A stretch of 64,000 nucleotides of DNA, taken from NCBI GenBank assembly GCA_963794745.1, contig CAWCEZ010000009.1, positions 124,001 through 188,000 of the forward strand. The letters run 5' to 3'. The translations under genes and the position numbers were made by a program. This document shows, piece by piece, positions 33,457 through 42,591 of the stretch (its first letter is position 1; the number at the start of each line of letters is the position of its first letter). Origin of the DNA: Fen-671 sp963794745 (GTDB taxonomy: Bacteria > Actinomycetota > Acidimicrobiia > Acidimicrobiales > Palsa-688). Under the pieces are notes generated by a model. That model had not been told where the DNA came from, did not search any database, and saw only the letters and a list, made by a program, of their open reading frames with translations.

Positions 33457-33943
33457 TTGAACCCCAACTGCGTCAGCGCTGATTGCAGTGACTGCTCGAA
33501 ACCTGCGCTCGTGTAACTTGCCCCCGAAACGCTTTGGATATTGGCGCTCTGAGCCTGGAGTGCTTCCTGTTCGAGAACGGGTACGGATTGCTGGTCGATC
33601 GATTGGGAGCGGAAATTACCCCCGTCATCGATAGACGCGATCGTGACGTTGGTTAGCTTCGTCCCTGAAACCGTCGCCGAAACGGACAATACCCCGTAAT
33701 TGTAATTAATGGCACTACCGGTAGCGGTCCTTGTTGCTGCGGGTGTAGTTGAGGGGCTGGTCGTCGCGGACGAGCCCGGGCTCCCCGGGCCTGTGGTGGT
33801 GGCTGGCCCGCTAGTGGGGGGGGCCGCCGACGTCCCTGGCCCGCCGCGTTGCCGAGGCTGAGCGTCGCAGGCTTGGTATGGAAGCTCAGGACCCCGGCCA
33901 GGCCGGCAATTGTGGCGATCACTACCACCGGTGCGCGCTTCAC
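33453..33943 (-). CDS. FMN-binding domain protein 1, frame broken in an 8-G tract
   Basis: Membrane-anchored FMN_bind protein and probable ApbE substrate. GTG at 33943 opens a signal anchor (VVVIATIAGLAGVLSF). The FMN_bind domain (YGVLSVSATVSGTKLTNVTI, then the flavinylation-type motif VSGASYTS) is in another frame. The switch is needed at a run of eight G (plus strand) at 33816-33823; nine would restore one protein of about 163 residues. The paralogue at 40526-41305 has the same layout unbroken. The tract may be a consensus error or a real slippage site. Start overlaps the ferric-reductase-like stop by one base. Confidence 0.83.
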
Positions 33944-35376
33944 TAGAAATCGAACCCTTCCTTGTGGATCCGTTCCTTCGGTACCCCCAAGGTGAGAACT
34001 GCCGATACAACGCCTTCGGTGAAACCCGCGGGCCCACAGACATAGACATCGCGCGTCGCGAGATCAGGCACGAGCCGGTCAAGAACGCGCGAGTCGAAGC
34101 GGGCCTTGTGGCGTGGGCCGACCACCGCATAGGCCCGCCCGCCCCGGCCGTCAACAAGAGCCGCGACTTCCTCCCGGTGCACCAGGTCTTCAGTCGCCGA
34201 CGCGCGCACGACCACCGCAACGTCTACGGATGTGGGCAGATCCTCTAACAGGGCCCGTAAAGGCGTGATGCCGACCCCGGCAGCGATCAGTGCCACCCGG
34301 CCCGTCGATTGCGCGTGATGCGTAAAGGCCCCATAGGGCCCTTCTACCCACACCCGGGTCCCAGGCCTGATCCGAGCTACGGCGCGGCTGTGGTCGCCAA
34401 GAGCCTTAATCGTCACTCGCACCATCGGCGGGCGGGGCAGGGCTGAGAGCGAATATGGGTGCGCCTGCCACCACAGGTCCCGGGTAAGAAATCGCCACTG
34501 GAAGAACTGGCCCCCCGACACGGCGAGGCGGTCGATCCGGCGCCCCCGGCAGACGATCGAGTACACGCCCGGTGCCTCCTCACGAGCCCACTCGACACGC
34601 AACTGGTGGCGGAGGTTGCGGGCAATCGGCACTCCGGCGCGGTAGAAGATGACAAGCCCGGCAGTTGATGCCCACGCGGTCGCCCATATGGCCCGGGCCA
34701 GGGGGTGACCCACAAACGTGACTCCCGTCACTATCTGGTGGGCGAACGCAAGCGACAGGGCAATATAGGTGTAGAGGTGCACGACCCACCACGTCTCGTA
34801 TTTGAGCCGCCTTCGGGCGGCTCTGACCGAAGTAATGGCCACCATGACGAGCAGGCCAAAAGCGACGGCGGCAGCGAGCATGTCCGGGTACGAGGACAAA
34901 AAGACCCACATCTGGCGCAAGACACCGGTTTTGGCAGCTTGCGCATAGCCGAGCGTGATGAGCACGACGTGTGCACAGATGAGCACAAGCGCCCATGGTG
35001 CCGTCCGGCGGTGCCAGCGAACCAGCCGGTGTTGGCCGACGGCCCGCTCGAGCCAGGCCACGCGGGCGATAAGCAGCAGCATGATCAGCAATAAGTAGGC
35101 GCCGGTGAAACCGGCGAGCCTCCCGCCGGCGATAAGCAGGCCTCCGGGAGCCGCTAGCGAACCGCGCGTCTCCCCGGTGACAACCGCTCCAAGAACTGCG
35201 CCGAAGCCTGTCCCGACGAGCGTCAAGAAAAGCTCAACGGCCCAACGGCGCGGAGGTCGGCCTGGCCGGTGCCGATTCCGTCGATGAGACGGCATTGGTC
35301 GTGCGGGGATGCCAGACGGCAGCCGCCCTGGCAAAGTTATGTCCCGGTCCGAGAGCTCGACTGGCTCGGTAATTGT
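33943..35376 (-). CDS. Membrane flavoprotein oxidoreductase, ferric-reductase-like
   Basis: About 477 residues. The N-terminal half has several membrane helices with haem-type histidines (WHRRTAPWALVLICAHVVLI, WWVVHLYTYIALSLAFAHQI), as in the ferric reductase/NOX transmembrane domain. The C-terminal half is a ferredoxin-reductase module: FAD site WQAHPYSLSALP, NAD(P)H site ALIAAGVGITPLRALLED and the end VYVCGPAGFTEGV. It should carry electrons from cytosolic NAD(P)H across the membrane. GTG at 35376 follows AAAGGA; the longer frame to 35409 is less likely. First gene of an operon with the FMN-binding protein and ApbE. Confidence 0.87.
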   Translation of the reverse strand, partial: TITEPVELSDRDITLPGRLPSGIPARPMPSHRRNRHRPGRPPRRWAVELFLTLVGTGFGAVLGAVVTGETRGSLAAPGGLLIAGGRLAGFTGAYLLLIMLLLIARVAWLERAVGQHRLVRWHRRTAPWALVLICAHVVLITLGYAQAAKTGVLRQMWVFLSSYPDMLAAAVAFGLLVMVAITSVRAARRRLKYETWWVVHLYTYIALSLAFAHQIVTGVTFVGHPLARAIWATAWASTAGLVIFYRAGVPIARNLRHQLRVEWAREEAPGVYSIVCRGRRIDRLAVSGGQFFQWRFLTRDLWWQAHPYSLSALPRPPMVRVTIKALGDHSRAVARIRPGTRVWVEGPYGAFTHHAQSTGRVALIAAGVGITPLRALLEDLPTSVDVAVVVRASATEDLVHREEVAALVDGRGGRAYAVVGPRHKARFDSRVLDRLVPDLATRDVYVCGPAGFTEGVVSAVLTLGVPKERIHKEGFDF

Positions 35377-35414
35377 CACTTCGTCCTTTCCGGTTCGCTT
35401 CGCTGCCACCGCCG

Positions 35415-35446
35415 AGCGTACGGAGCGGACCTTACGGCGAGGTGAA
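35415..35446 (-). promoter_or_regulatory. 32-bp box A, shared with 42592-42623
   Basis: 28 of 32 bases are identical to the box at 42592-42623, including the 16-base core GAGCGGACCTTACGGC (plus strand). It lies 39-70 bases upstream of the ferric-reductase-like start, in the gap after the histidine kinase gene. Best explanation: operator or promoter of a common regulator, probably the neighbouring OmpR-type protein. Confidence 0.7.
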
Positions 35447-35469
35447 CCCGAGCCGCCTGTCAGGTTTTA

Positions 35470-36864
35470 TTACTTTTGTTTCATTTTCCCTTCACTTTCC
35501 ACGAAAGGTACGCGTTTGATTTCGAGTGCTGAGCGAGCGCCCACGAGCCCGGCGTTGTCGTCTTGACGTCCTCCGCCGTTGGCGGTGGTCCAACCGTGCT
35601 CGGGACGGTGCCGAGGCCAGGAAACCGCTATCCGGGCCCCTCCGAGGGGCGCTGTCGTCACTGTCCAGTCTCCGGCGGTCGCGCGCACGACGGCATCTGC
35701 GATCGATAGGCCGAGGCCGGCACCGCCGGGCACGTCGCTAGCGCGGTGGAACCGCTGGAAAATGCGCTCACGGTCTGCGTGCGAAATCCCCGGCCCGCTG
35801 TCGTCGACAACGAGCACCACCCTCTCACCGTCCACCGATACCGCGACATCGACTCGCCCTTTGTCGTTGGCATACCGGCAGGCGTTGTCCAAGAGGACCG
35901 AGACCAATCGGTCGAGCCACTCGGCAGGAGCAAAGACGATCGGTCGCACGGTGCCCTTCTCGGTGACCGTTATGGAGATGCCCCGCCGGTCCCCGATTGC
36001 CCTGAAGCGATCTGCACAAACGCTAACGACGCTCGCGACATCGACCGCTCCCGTGGGAGGGGCGTTGGGGAGCGAGTCGAGACGGGCCAGCCAAAGCAGG
36101 TCCTCCACGATGTGGCGCAACCTCTTGCTCTCTCCGGCGATCTGCTCCAGGGCTCGTCGGTACTCCGGTGCTGACCGCTTCACGTTGAGCGCCAAACCAA
36201 CTTCCGCTTCGATGACGCTAAGCGGGGTGCGCAGCTCGTGCGAGGCGTCGGCGGTGAACTCGAGCTGACGTCGTCGGGCGCGCTCGACCGGCGCCGCGGC
36301 ACTGCGGCCGATCACCGAGGCGGCTCCATAGAGGATGACCAGGGCAAGGGCGCCGAGGATGGCCTCGATGACAAGTAGGGTCGACAGCGCTGTACGGACC
36401 TGTTCGGCGGTCGACCCGGCGATGAGCCGGCCATCGGCGAGCTTGGTACCGTCCAACCGGAAGTCTCGGCCCCCAACCGTGAAGTCGGTCGGCGTGTCCA
36501 CTCTCAGGGCCCTAGTCGGCAGGACGGGTGCGTTGGTGTCCAATCGGACCGCCTGCGTCGCGTGGGCGGGAACCCACCACAGCACGATGGGGGCGTCGTC
36601 GAAGTCGCCCGAAAATTGTCGGCTGTAGGACCCGAGCGTGCCGGTTGGGCCCCCCGGGGGCAGCGTAGGGATGACCTGGTGCAGGCGAACCGACAGGCGA
36701 GAATCGACTTCATGGTCCAGACGGCCGACCACGACCACGTCGACGACGAAGCAAGCCAACAGGTAAAGAGCGAGGGCGAGCAGCGTAGCCCCGAGTGCCA
36801 CCCGGTGGACGTGTGCGCGGACTTGCCGGGCCGAGTTGTCGAGCCGCCCGGTTTGCGTGCTCAT
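35470..36864 (-). CDS. Membrane sensor histidine kinase
   Basis: About 464 residues. First membrane helix near residues 23-45 (ALGATLLALALYLLACFVVD), an extracytoplasmic sensor of ~130 residues, second helix (LLVIEAILGALALVILYGAA), then HisKA with ADASHELRTPLSVIEAEVGL and HATPase_c with LLDNACRYAN, DDSGPGI and GGAGLGLSIADAVVRAT. The start is taken at the ATG (36864) that overlaps the response-regulator stop as ATGA; the frame is open further upstream. The signal sensed is unknown. Its position inside the redox locus suggests it controls it. Confidence 0.88.
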   Translation of the reverse strand: MSTQTGRLDNSARQVRAHVHRVALGATLLALALYLLACFVVDVVVVGRLDHEVDSRLSVRLHQVIPTLPPGGPTGTLGSYSRQFSGDFDDAPIVLWWVPAHATQAVRLDTNAPVLPTRALRVDTPTDFTVGGRDFRLDGTKLADGRLIAGSTAEQVRTALSTLLVIEAILGALALVILYGAASVIGRSAAAPVERARRRQLEFTADASHELRTPLSVIEAEVGLALNVKRSAPEYRRALEQIAGESKRLRHIVEDLLWLARLDSLPNAPPTGAVDVASVVSVCADRFRAIGDRRGISITVTEKGTVRPIVFAPAEWLDRLVSVLLDNACRYANDKGRVDVAVSVDGERVVLVVDDSGPGISHADRERIFQRFHRASDVPGGAGLGLSIADAVVRATAGDWTVTTAPLGGARIAVSWPRHRPEHGWTTANGGGRQDDNAGLVGARSALEIKRVPFVESEGKMKQK

Positions 36865-37535
36865 TGCGACGGGCCAACCAGTCGGTAGCCCGTGCCGCGG
36901 AGGGTCTCGATCCTGGCGTCGGAACGGGCGAGCTTCCCACGCAACCGGGCGATATGGACGTCCACCGTGTTCGACCCGACCCCGTCCGCCTCCTCGGGCC
37001 ACGCTTGCAGCACTATCGACCGGCGCGGTACAACGGCAGGGCTCTGGCGGGCCAGCAATTCGACGATGGCAAACTCGCGGGGGGTCAGGTCGGCGCGCTC
37101 GTCTCCTACAAAGACCTGGTGCGTAGCAGGGTCAACCGTCAACAAACCGCATCGCAACAGTGGGCTGCGGTCGCGGCTCGGCCGGCGGAGGAGTGCGCGT
37201 AACCGGGCGAGCAGTTCTCCATAGTCGAACGGTTTGACCAGGTAGTCGTCGGCGCCTTCGTCGAGAGCGTGGACCCGGTCGGGAGGAGCATCCCTCGCGG
37301 TGAGCATCAGGAACGGAGTTTGGATCCCCCGGCCCCGTGCCCACGTGACGATCTCAACGCCGGACGCCCCCGGCATCCGCCAATCCATGACGCAGACGGC
37401 GTATTCGTACATACGCAAATAGTCGATCGCCTCGGTGCCATTTGCGACGGCATCGACGACGTAACCTTCTTCCCTCAGGCCGCGCGCCAACACGCTCCGC
37501 AGGTTTGGGTCGTCTTCAGCCAGGAGCAAACGCAT
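36861..37535 (-). CDS. OmpR-family response regulator
   Basis: 224-residue regulator: receiver domain with the acidic pair in LLAEDDPN, phosphoacceptor Asp in VCVMDWRMPG, Lys in DDYLVKPFDYGEL, then a winged-helix output (LTPREFAIVELLARQSPAVV, NTVDVHIARLRGKLAR, ETLRGTGYRLV). All key residues are present. It overlaps the kinase by 4 bases. OmpR-type proteins bind paired direct repeats; the two 32-bp boxes at 35.4 and 42.6 kb are candidate targets. It is divergent from the b561-like gene. Confidence 0.92.
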   Translation of the reverse strand: MRLLLAEDDPNLRSVLARGLREEGYVVDAVANGTEAIDYLRMYEYAVCVMDWRMPGASGVEIVTWARGRGIQTPFLMLTARDAPPDRVHALDEGADDYLVKPFDYGELLARLRALLRRPSRDRSPLLRCGLLTVDPATHQVFVGDERADLTPREFAIVELLARQSPAVVPRRSIVLQAWPEEADGVGSNTVDVHIARLRGKLARSDARIETLRGTGYRLVGPSQ

Positions 37536-37587
37536 AGCGCCTTATCGCACCTGGTCGTCGAGGCTGTTCATACAAACGCAAGGGTCT

Positions 37588-38250
37588 GTGCTCATTATGG
37601 CCAGTATGGGAATATCCCCCGCCGAGCGGTCGGGACGCTCAGCCTCAGCCTCAGCAGCGGCACCGTTCGACGGGCTGTCGAAGAACGGCGTCGAAGGCAA
37701 CGCAAGGTTGACAGGCACGGTTGCGGCCGTTTTATTGCTCTTGCTGGCCGCCGAGGGGGTAACAGTGTTGCGCGTTCGGGCGCTGCTCACCCCCCATGTC
37801 TTCGTCGGCATGCTACTGGTCCCACCCGTCCTGCTGAAGATGGGCAGTACCGGCTATCGCTTCGTCCGCTACTACGCCGGCTCTCCGGACTACCGGCGCA
37901 AGGGGCCACCGCCTGCGCTGCTGCGCTTGCTCGGCCCGGTCGTCGTGTTGTTGACGCTCACGCTTTTCGCAAGCGGGATCGCCCTGTTGTTCGCTCCTCG
38001 CAGCCTCCGTCAAGAACTTCTTTTTGTCCATAAGGCCAGCTTTGTCCTTTGGTTCGCAGCCATGGCCGTGCATGTGCTGGGCCACCTGCTCGATACTGCC
38101 CGGCTCGCTCCGCGGGACTTCTACTGGCGCACTCGGAAGCAAGTCGAGGGGGCGGGCCTGCGGCAATGGGCGGTTGCTTCCAGCATCGCGCTCGGCGCTT
38201 TGCTGGCTGTGCTCTGTGTCGGGCAAGTCGGTCCCTACCTGGCCCGATGA
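37588..38250 (+). CDS. Four-helix membrane protein, cytochrome b561-like
   Basis: 220 residues with four membrane segments: GTVAAVLLLLLAAEGVTVLR, TPHVFVGMLLVPPVLLKMGS, LGPVVVLLTLTLFASGIALL and the pair VLWFAAMAVHVLGHLL/ASSIALGALLAVLCVGQVGP. Histidines sit at the membrane faces (TPHVFVG, FVHKASFVLW, AVHVLGH), the arrangement of a b-type haem protein such as DUF4405/b561-like proteins. Haem binding is inferred. GTG start at 37588 follows AAGGG; an ATG nine bases later is possible. Divergent from the response regulator by 52 bases. Confidence 0.65.
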   Translation: MLIMASMGISPAERSGRSASASAAAPFDGLSKNGVEGNARLTGTVAAVLLLLLAAEGVTVLRVRALLTPHVFVGMLLVPPVLLKMGSTGYRFVRYYAGSPDYRRKGPPPALLRLLGPVVVLLTLTLFASGIALLFAPRSLRQELLFVHKASFVLWFAAMAVHVLGHLLDTARLAPRDFYWRTRKQVEGAGLRQWAVASSIALGALLAVLCVGQVGPYLAR

Positions 38251-38367
38251 CACCGCACGTCGGCTCCTTTCGGCAAAGTCACGGCGAAGCCGGCTCCGGA
38301 ACGTCTGAGCTGTGACCTTTGGGCATGTGCGACTTGGAGAAGGGAACGATCTCACGCGGTGCACGTC

Positions 38368-40457
38368 CTAACCAGTAGCGGGGTGGGTTGGGGTGGTGCC
38401 GCCCGGCCCAAGGACATCGAAACCGTCCGGGGTGTTGAGAAGTCCCGACGAGGTGCCAGCCTCTCCTGTCACACCGTATTGCCACACCAAAGCGCCTGTC
38501 ACCGGGTCGATGGCGACCATTCGGTCGTTGTAATCGTCGTTCAACATGAACGCTCCCGAGGGCAGTAGCTCCACGAGTGACGGGCGGTTTAGCACGCCCG
38601 GGCCCGACGTCGGTTGGTAGCGGTAGAGGATCCGCCCTTGGCGGTTGAACTCGATGATGGCCCCTGGGTCTTCATAGTCAGCGACAAGATAAGTTGCCGG
38701 GCCTATCTGCTGTGGATCGGACGGATAGCCGATCGCGAGCTGGGTGTCCCAGACAAGGTGCCCGGCTCGGGTGTACTCATCGACCCATGAACCGTTGATC
38801 TCCGAAATAAGCAGGTCCCCGTCCGCAAGGGGTGTGTCACCGTTAGGAGAGCCGAGCCTCGTCGGGGGCCCGTGCACGCATTCTCCGGGTGTCCCGATCT
38901 GGGCCAGTACCTGCTTTTGAGGGCTTATTACCAACACGCGGCAGTTCATTGGGTCGGCGACGGTGATATCCGCGTTCTTCAACATGTAGGCGTCATCGGG
39001 GCTGTTGAGGTAACCGGGCGCCGACCCCGGGAGGCGGGGGTGGCCGAATGACCAGAGCAACCGACCTGATGGATAGGCGAGCTCGACGATGGTGTCGTTG
39101 TCCTCCTGGTTGGAGATGATGGCCGTGCCATGGCGGATGAAGAAGGCGTCGTCGGGGAAATAGAAGCCTCCTGGGGGTGGGGGCGCGTGGTTCGACGGGT
39201 AGGCCCATATGACCTGGTCGGCATCGTTGAGGACAAGGAGGTGGTTGTTCCCCCTGTCGGCGACCAGAAGTTGGTCACCGAAAAACGGTGACCCCGCGCC
39301 GCGCATCCCGGCGTCGCCGAAGCCGAAGTTGGGCTCCAGCACTTGCACCGCAGAGGTCGGGGTGCCTCCGGCGACCTCGCCGCCCACGATCCAAGCCCTC
39401 TGACCAAGTACCGCCGCCCCAGCGTTGCTCACTGCCACCGGTAGGGAGCCGGCGCGTAGGAAGTTGTGACGGCGCAGGTCAAATGCATAGATGGTGGCAG
39501 TCGGCCGGAGCGATAGCCCTGCAGGCGATTCACCTCCCGCCAGGTACAGCGTCCCGCCCAGGTCCACAGCCACGGCGCCGCTCACGGGTACTGGGAGCTT
39601 GCCAACAAGCGTCACCTGGTGGGAGCGAGGGTCTACGGCCTGCACAGCACGCACCGGCTGACCGTTGCTCGCTTGACCTCCGAAAACATAGATCTTGCCG
39701 TTCAGGGCGGCCACCGCCGGGTAACGGACCGCCACCGCTAGGCGAGCCACGTCGGAGTAATGAACGCCGTCGGTCGTCGCCAACACCTCGGGGTCCAAGG
39801 CCGGGCCGTCGTAGCCCCCGACCACGAACGCGGTACCGCCAATGCTGGTGGCGCCGGCATCGGCTCGCGCCGCAGGCAAATAACCAGACGGCTCGACTGT
39901 ACCCGGGACTCGGAAACGCTGAGCCGTTGAACTGGGCCCCGTCGTCCCGCCTCCAAAGACCAGTGCTTGGCGCCCGATGACTACGCCGGCCGCGTCGTGG
40001 GTTGGGACCGAAAGGTCCCCAACCAGCGCGAGGCGCCCGTTCGATGTGCCAAGGGCGAAGATCCCTGGCACTGAGGTGCCTGCACTATCAAGTCCTCCGG
40101 CGATGAGCAATTGTTTTGCCGACCCAGGCAAAACAACTTCCCTGCTGATCGGTGCAGCCAGCCGCCAAGGGAGCAATCCGGCTTCAATAGCCGCCATACC
40201 CGTTCTCGAAGAACGATGCTTTAGTGAAACTACTAAGGGCGCCACAGAGCGTGCCGCCTTCCTGGCAGGGCCCGTGAGCCACCGCCAGCGGCCAGATGAC
40301 CCGACACCTGCAGCCCGACAACCGCCAATACAACCACGACGACGACGGTCACACCCTGTACGAGCCGAGCCCGACGAAGGCCCCGGGGGCCTGTGGTCCG
40401 ACGGCGCCGTCGCTTCACCTGACACCGCTGCGGCGCGTCGAGGACCGTTCTCGGCAT
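38368..40457 (-). CDS. Anchored beta-propeller (Kelch/NHL-like) protein, frame broken near 40262
   Basis: Large protein with a basic N-terminus and one membrane anchor (GVTVVVVVVLAVVGLQVSGH), a first propeller of Kelch-like repeats (LLIAGGLDSAGTSVPGIFAL, ALVFGGGTT, IYVFGGQASNGQPVRAV, AWIVGGEVAGG) and a second, NHL/PQQ-like propeller (LLVADRGNNHLLVLNDADQV, WAYPSNH, IIEFNRQGRILYRY). The anchor lies in a different frame from the propellers; one base appears missing around 40255-40270. Long open frame upstream of the anchor runs antisense-like through the FMN-binding gene and is not coding. It probably faces the outside. Role unknown; third gene of the box-B operon. Confidence 0.75.
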
Positions 40458-40525
40458 CGCAGAAAAGGCCGAGGGAGCGGGACGGTCGGCCGGGAACGCA
40501 CCCCAGGCATAGGCAGCATCCTGGG

Positions 40526-41305
40526 CTACCGGAACCCCAGCTGGCTGAGCGCCGACTGCAAGGACTGCTGGAAACCGGCACTGGTGTAGCTTGCGCCCGA
40601 CACGCCTTGAATGCTGGCGCTCTGAGCCTGGAGAGCTTCCTGTTCGAGAGTTGGGACGGCTTGCTGGTCGATCGACTCGGACCGGAAGTTCCCCCCGTCA
40701 CTAATCGATGCGATGGTCACGTTCGTCAGCTTCGTCCCTGAGACCGTTGCCGACACCGAAAGGACCCCATAGCCGTAGTTGACAACAGCCCCGGTCGCAG
40801 TCCTTGTAGGCGGCAAGATGGTCGTGGGTGCGCTGGTGGTCGCCGGTGGCGCGGCAGTGCTGGCTGCGGTCGTCGGTGCACTGGTGGTCGCCGGTGATGC
40901 GGCAGTGCTGGCTGCGGTCGTGGGTGCGCTGGTGGTCGCCGGTGGTGCGGTAGTGCTGGCTGCGGTCGTGGGTGCGCTGGTGGTCGCCGGTGGTGCGGTA
41001 GTGCTGGCTGCGGTCGTGGGTGCGCTGGTGCTCGCCGGTGCGGCCTTCGCCGGCGGAGCCGCAGGAGTGCTTGTCGACTGTCGAGGGGCAGCAGGGGCAA
41101 ACCGGGCGACGGTCGTAGCTGGGGAGGTGGCGAGGGTACTCGACGGGGTCGCCGGTCCAGTGATCACGGAACTGGTCGAAGAACCTGCCGGGACCGCTAC
41201 GGTCGGAAGGGTGCCGAGCGTTAGCGTCGCCGATTTGGTGTGGAAGCTAACCACCGCGGCGAGGCCTGCCATGGTTGCACCCACAAGGATTGGAGCTCGC
41301 CTCAT
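40526..41305 (-). CDS. FMN-binding domain protein 2 with Thr/Ala/Pro repeat stalk
   Basis: 259 residues. Signal anchor (ILVGATMAGLAAVVSF), a long stalk made of 16-residue repeats rich in Thr, Ala, Pro and Ser (unit SAPTTAASTTAPPATT), then the FMN_bind domain (YGVLSVSATVSGTKLTNVTI, VSGASYTSAGFQ), whose SGAS motif is the expected ApbE flavinylation site. The last ~95 residues are nearly identical to FMN-binding protein 1 at 33.5 kb, so the two arose by recent duplication; the stalk is the main difference. It follows the DoxX-Rieske gene by 18 bases. Confidence 0.9.
   Translation of the reverse strand: MRRAPILVGATMAGLAAVVSFHTKSATLTLGTLPTVAVPAGSSTSSVITGPATPSSTLATSPATTVARFAPAAPRQSTSTPAAPPAKAAPASTSAPTTAASTTAPPATTSAPTTAASTTAPPATTSAPTTAASTAASPATTSAPTTAASTAAPPATTSAPTTILPPTRTATGAVVNYGYGVLSVSATVSGTKLTNVTIASISDGGNFRSESIDQQAVPTLEQEALQAQSASIQGVSGASYTSAGFQQSLQSALSQLGFR
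40821..41040. repeat. 48-bp tandem repeat (4.6 copies)
   Basis: Four full 48-bp units starting at 40821, 40869, 40917 and 40965 plus a partial unit to 41040. The third and fourth are identical to each other. In frame with the FMN-binding protein 2 gene, encoding its 16-residue stalk repeats, so copy number changes preserve the frame and change stalk length. Confidence 0.93.
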
Positions 41306-41323
41306 CGGGTTCGCCCCGGGTGC

Positions 41324-42514
41324 TCAACCGTCGGCATAAAGCTGCCCGTTCGGCCCGAGCGCCACAGGGATGGGTGAAAGGCCGGTCGTTGCCGGGCCCT
41401 GCAGCACGGCTCCGGTGGACGCGTTGAACACCGATCCGTGGCATGGGCAGGCGAAGACGTCGTTCGTCCCGTCGAACTGGACCGTACAACCCGCATGCGG
41501 GCAGACCGCCGAGAAGGCCCGGAACTGGCCCCGTTCTACCTGGACGACGAGCGCTGGGACCTGCTGGGCCGGATCGGTGAAGCTAGCTGCACCCCCTAGA
41601 GGCACGTTGGCTGCCGGCCCGATCGGCGTCCCCTGAGGCACCTGTGCATCAGGGCCTGCAGTACTGGCGGGTGGGACCACGCTCGTCTCGGGCATCGTCG
41701 ACGCGGAGCCACGAGAAGTAGTCGGGTTAGGGGCTGACCTCGTAGTTGGGTTAGTGGCTGATCTCGTAGTCGGGCTAGTGCTTGATCTCGTAGTCGGGCT
41801 AGTGGTCGTGGGGACGCCTTCGGCGATCGAGCCGACGGCACCGCCGCGTTGCGGCTTGTGGACTAGCCGTCCGATCCCTGCTGTGAGCCCACCAAAAACG
41901 GTCCCCACCGCGGCGGTGAGGCCCGCTGCACCTGCTTTTTGGAGGAAGATCCGCCGCTCGGCGTCGGCGGCTCGCTGCCTAGACGCTGCCAGTTGGCTCC
42001 GGCTCGCTCCGGGCTGGGCGTTCACCTCAAAGGTTTCTCGTACCCGCAGAGCGCGGTTGGCGTAAATGTTGTCGAGCGACCAGGTGCCCGACCCTCCCAG
42101 GACGAACGGTGTCCACGCGAAAAGGAAAACAATGTCAGGGCCGTAGTAATACGGGCTGTCCCTGAAGCTGACAGTGAGGAAGAACGATAACGAAAGCAGT
42201 GCTCCGCCGATCGCGGCAAACCGTCCGAAGAGCCCGAGCAACGTCCCGAGCCCGACGGCGATCTCACCGAGGGCGATCAGTGCTGCTATAAGTACGGGAG
42301 CGTGCAGGGCAAAGGCCAGAAGGTGATGAAGAGGGCTCGTAATCATCGACCCTCGGAGCTGCTCTTGGAACGAGCCCGGAGCGGTGGCGCTGAAAAAGTT
42401 GGGGTTGGCGAGCTTTTGCGACCCGGCGAAGACGAAGGTCACGCCGAGAAAGGCACGCAAGAGGAGCAAGGATCCCCCGGGCGCGGCCAAAGGTCGTACC
42501 CAAAAGCGGTTCAC
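41324..42514 (-). CDS. DoxX-Rieske fusion protein
   Basis: About 396 residues. The N-terminal part is a four-helix DoxX/DoxD domain (LLLLRAFLGVTFVFAGSQKL, then LIALGEIAVGLGTLLGLFGR). A cytosolic segment with RRIFLQKAGAAGLTAAVG follows, a Tat-like twin-arginine stretch at the next membrane entry. Then comes a low-complexity linker of 8-residue SPTTRS repeats and a Rieske [2Fe-2S] domain with both ligand loops, CPHAGC and CPCHGS. The FeS domain should face the outside. GTG at 42514 is preferred to the open frame at 42583. First gene of the operon behind box B. Confidence 0.85.
   Translation of the reverse strand: MNRFWVRPLAAPGGSLLLLRAFLGVTFVFAGSQKLANPNFFSATAPGSFQEQLRGSMITSPLHHLLAFALHAPVLIAALIALGEIAVGLGTLLGLFGRFAAIGGALLSLSFFLTVSFRDSPYYYGPDIVFLFAWTPFVLGGSGTWSLDNIYANRALRVRETFEVNAQPGASRSQLAASRQRAADAERRIFLQKAGAAGLTAAVGTVFGGLTAGIGRLVHKPQRGGAVGSIAEGVPTTTSPTTRSSTSPTTRSATNPTTRSAPNPTTSRGSASTMPETSVVPPASTAGPDAQVPQGTPIGPAANVPLGGAASFTDPAQQVPALVVQVERGQFRAFSAVCPHAGCTVQFDGTNDVFACPCHGSVFNASTGAVLQGPATTGLSPIPVALGPNGQLYADG
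41718..41808. repeat. 24-bp imperfect tandem repeat
   Basis: Three full units (41718, 41742, 41766) and a partial one, differing at a few positions. They encode the Ser/Pro/Thr/Arg linker of the DoxX-Rieske protein. Confidence 0.85.
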
Positions 42515-42591
42515 TGGTCCCGATCTCCCGGACCGGAATAGGCCGTCCACTGGTTCCTTCTGCCTCCAACACTGGGCTAGCACTTACGACC

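Noticed and set aside
40300..40701. N-terminal 130 residues of the long propeller frame
   Set aside because: Overlaps the FMN-binding gene in another frame, is Ser/Arg/Cys-rich, and the real membrane anchor lies in a neighbouring frame starting at 40457.
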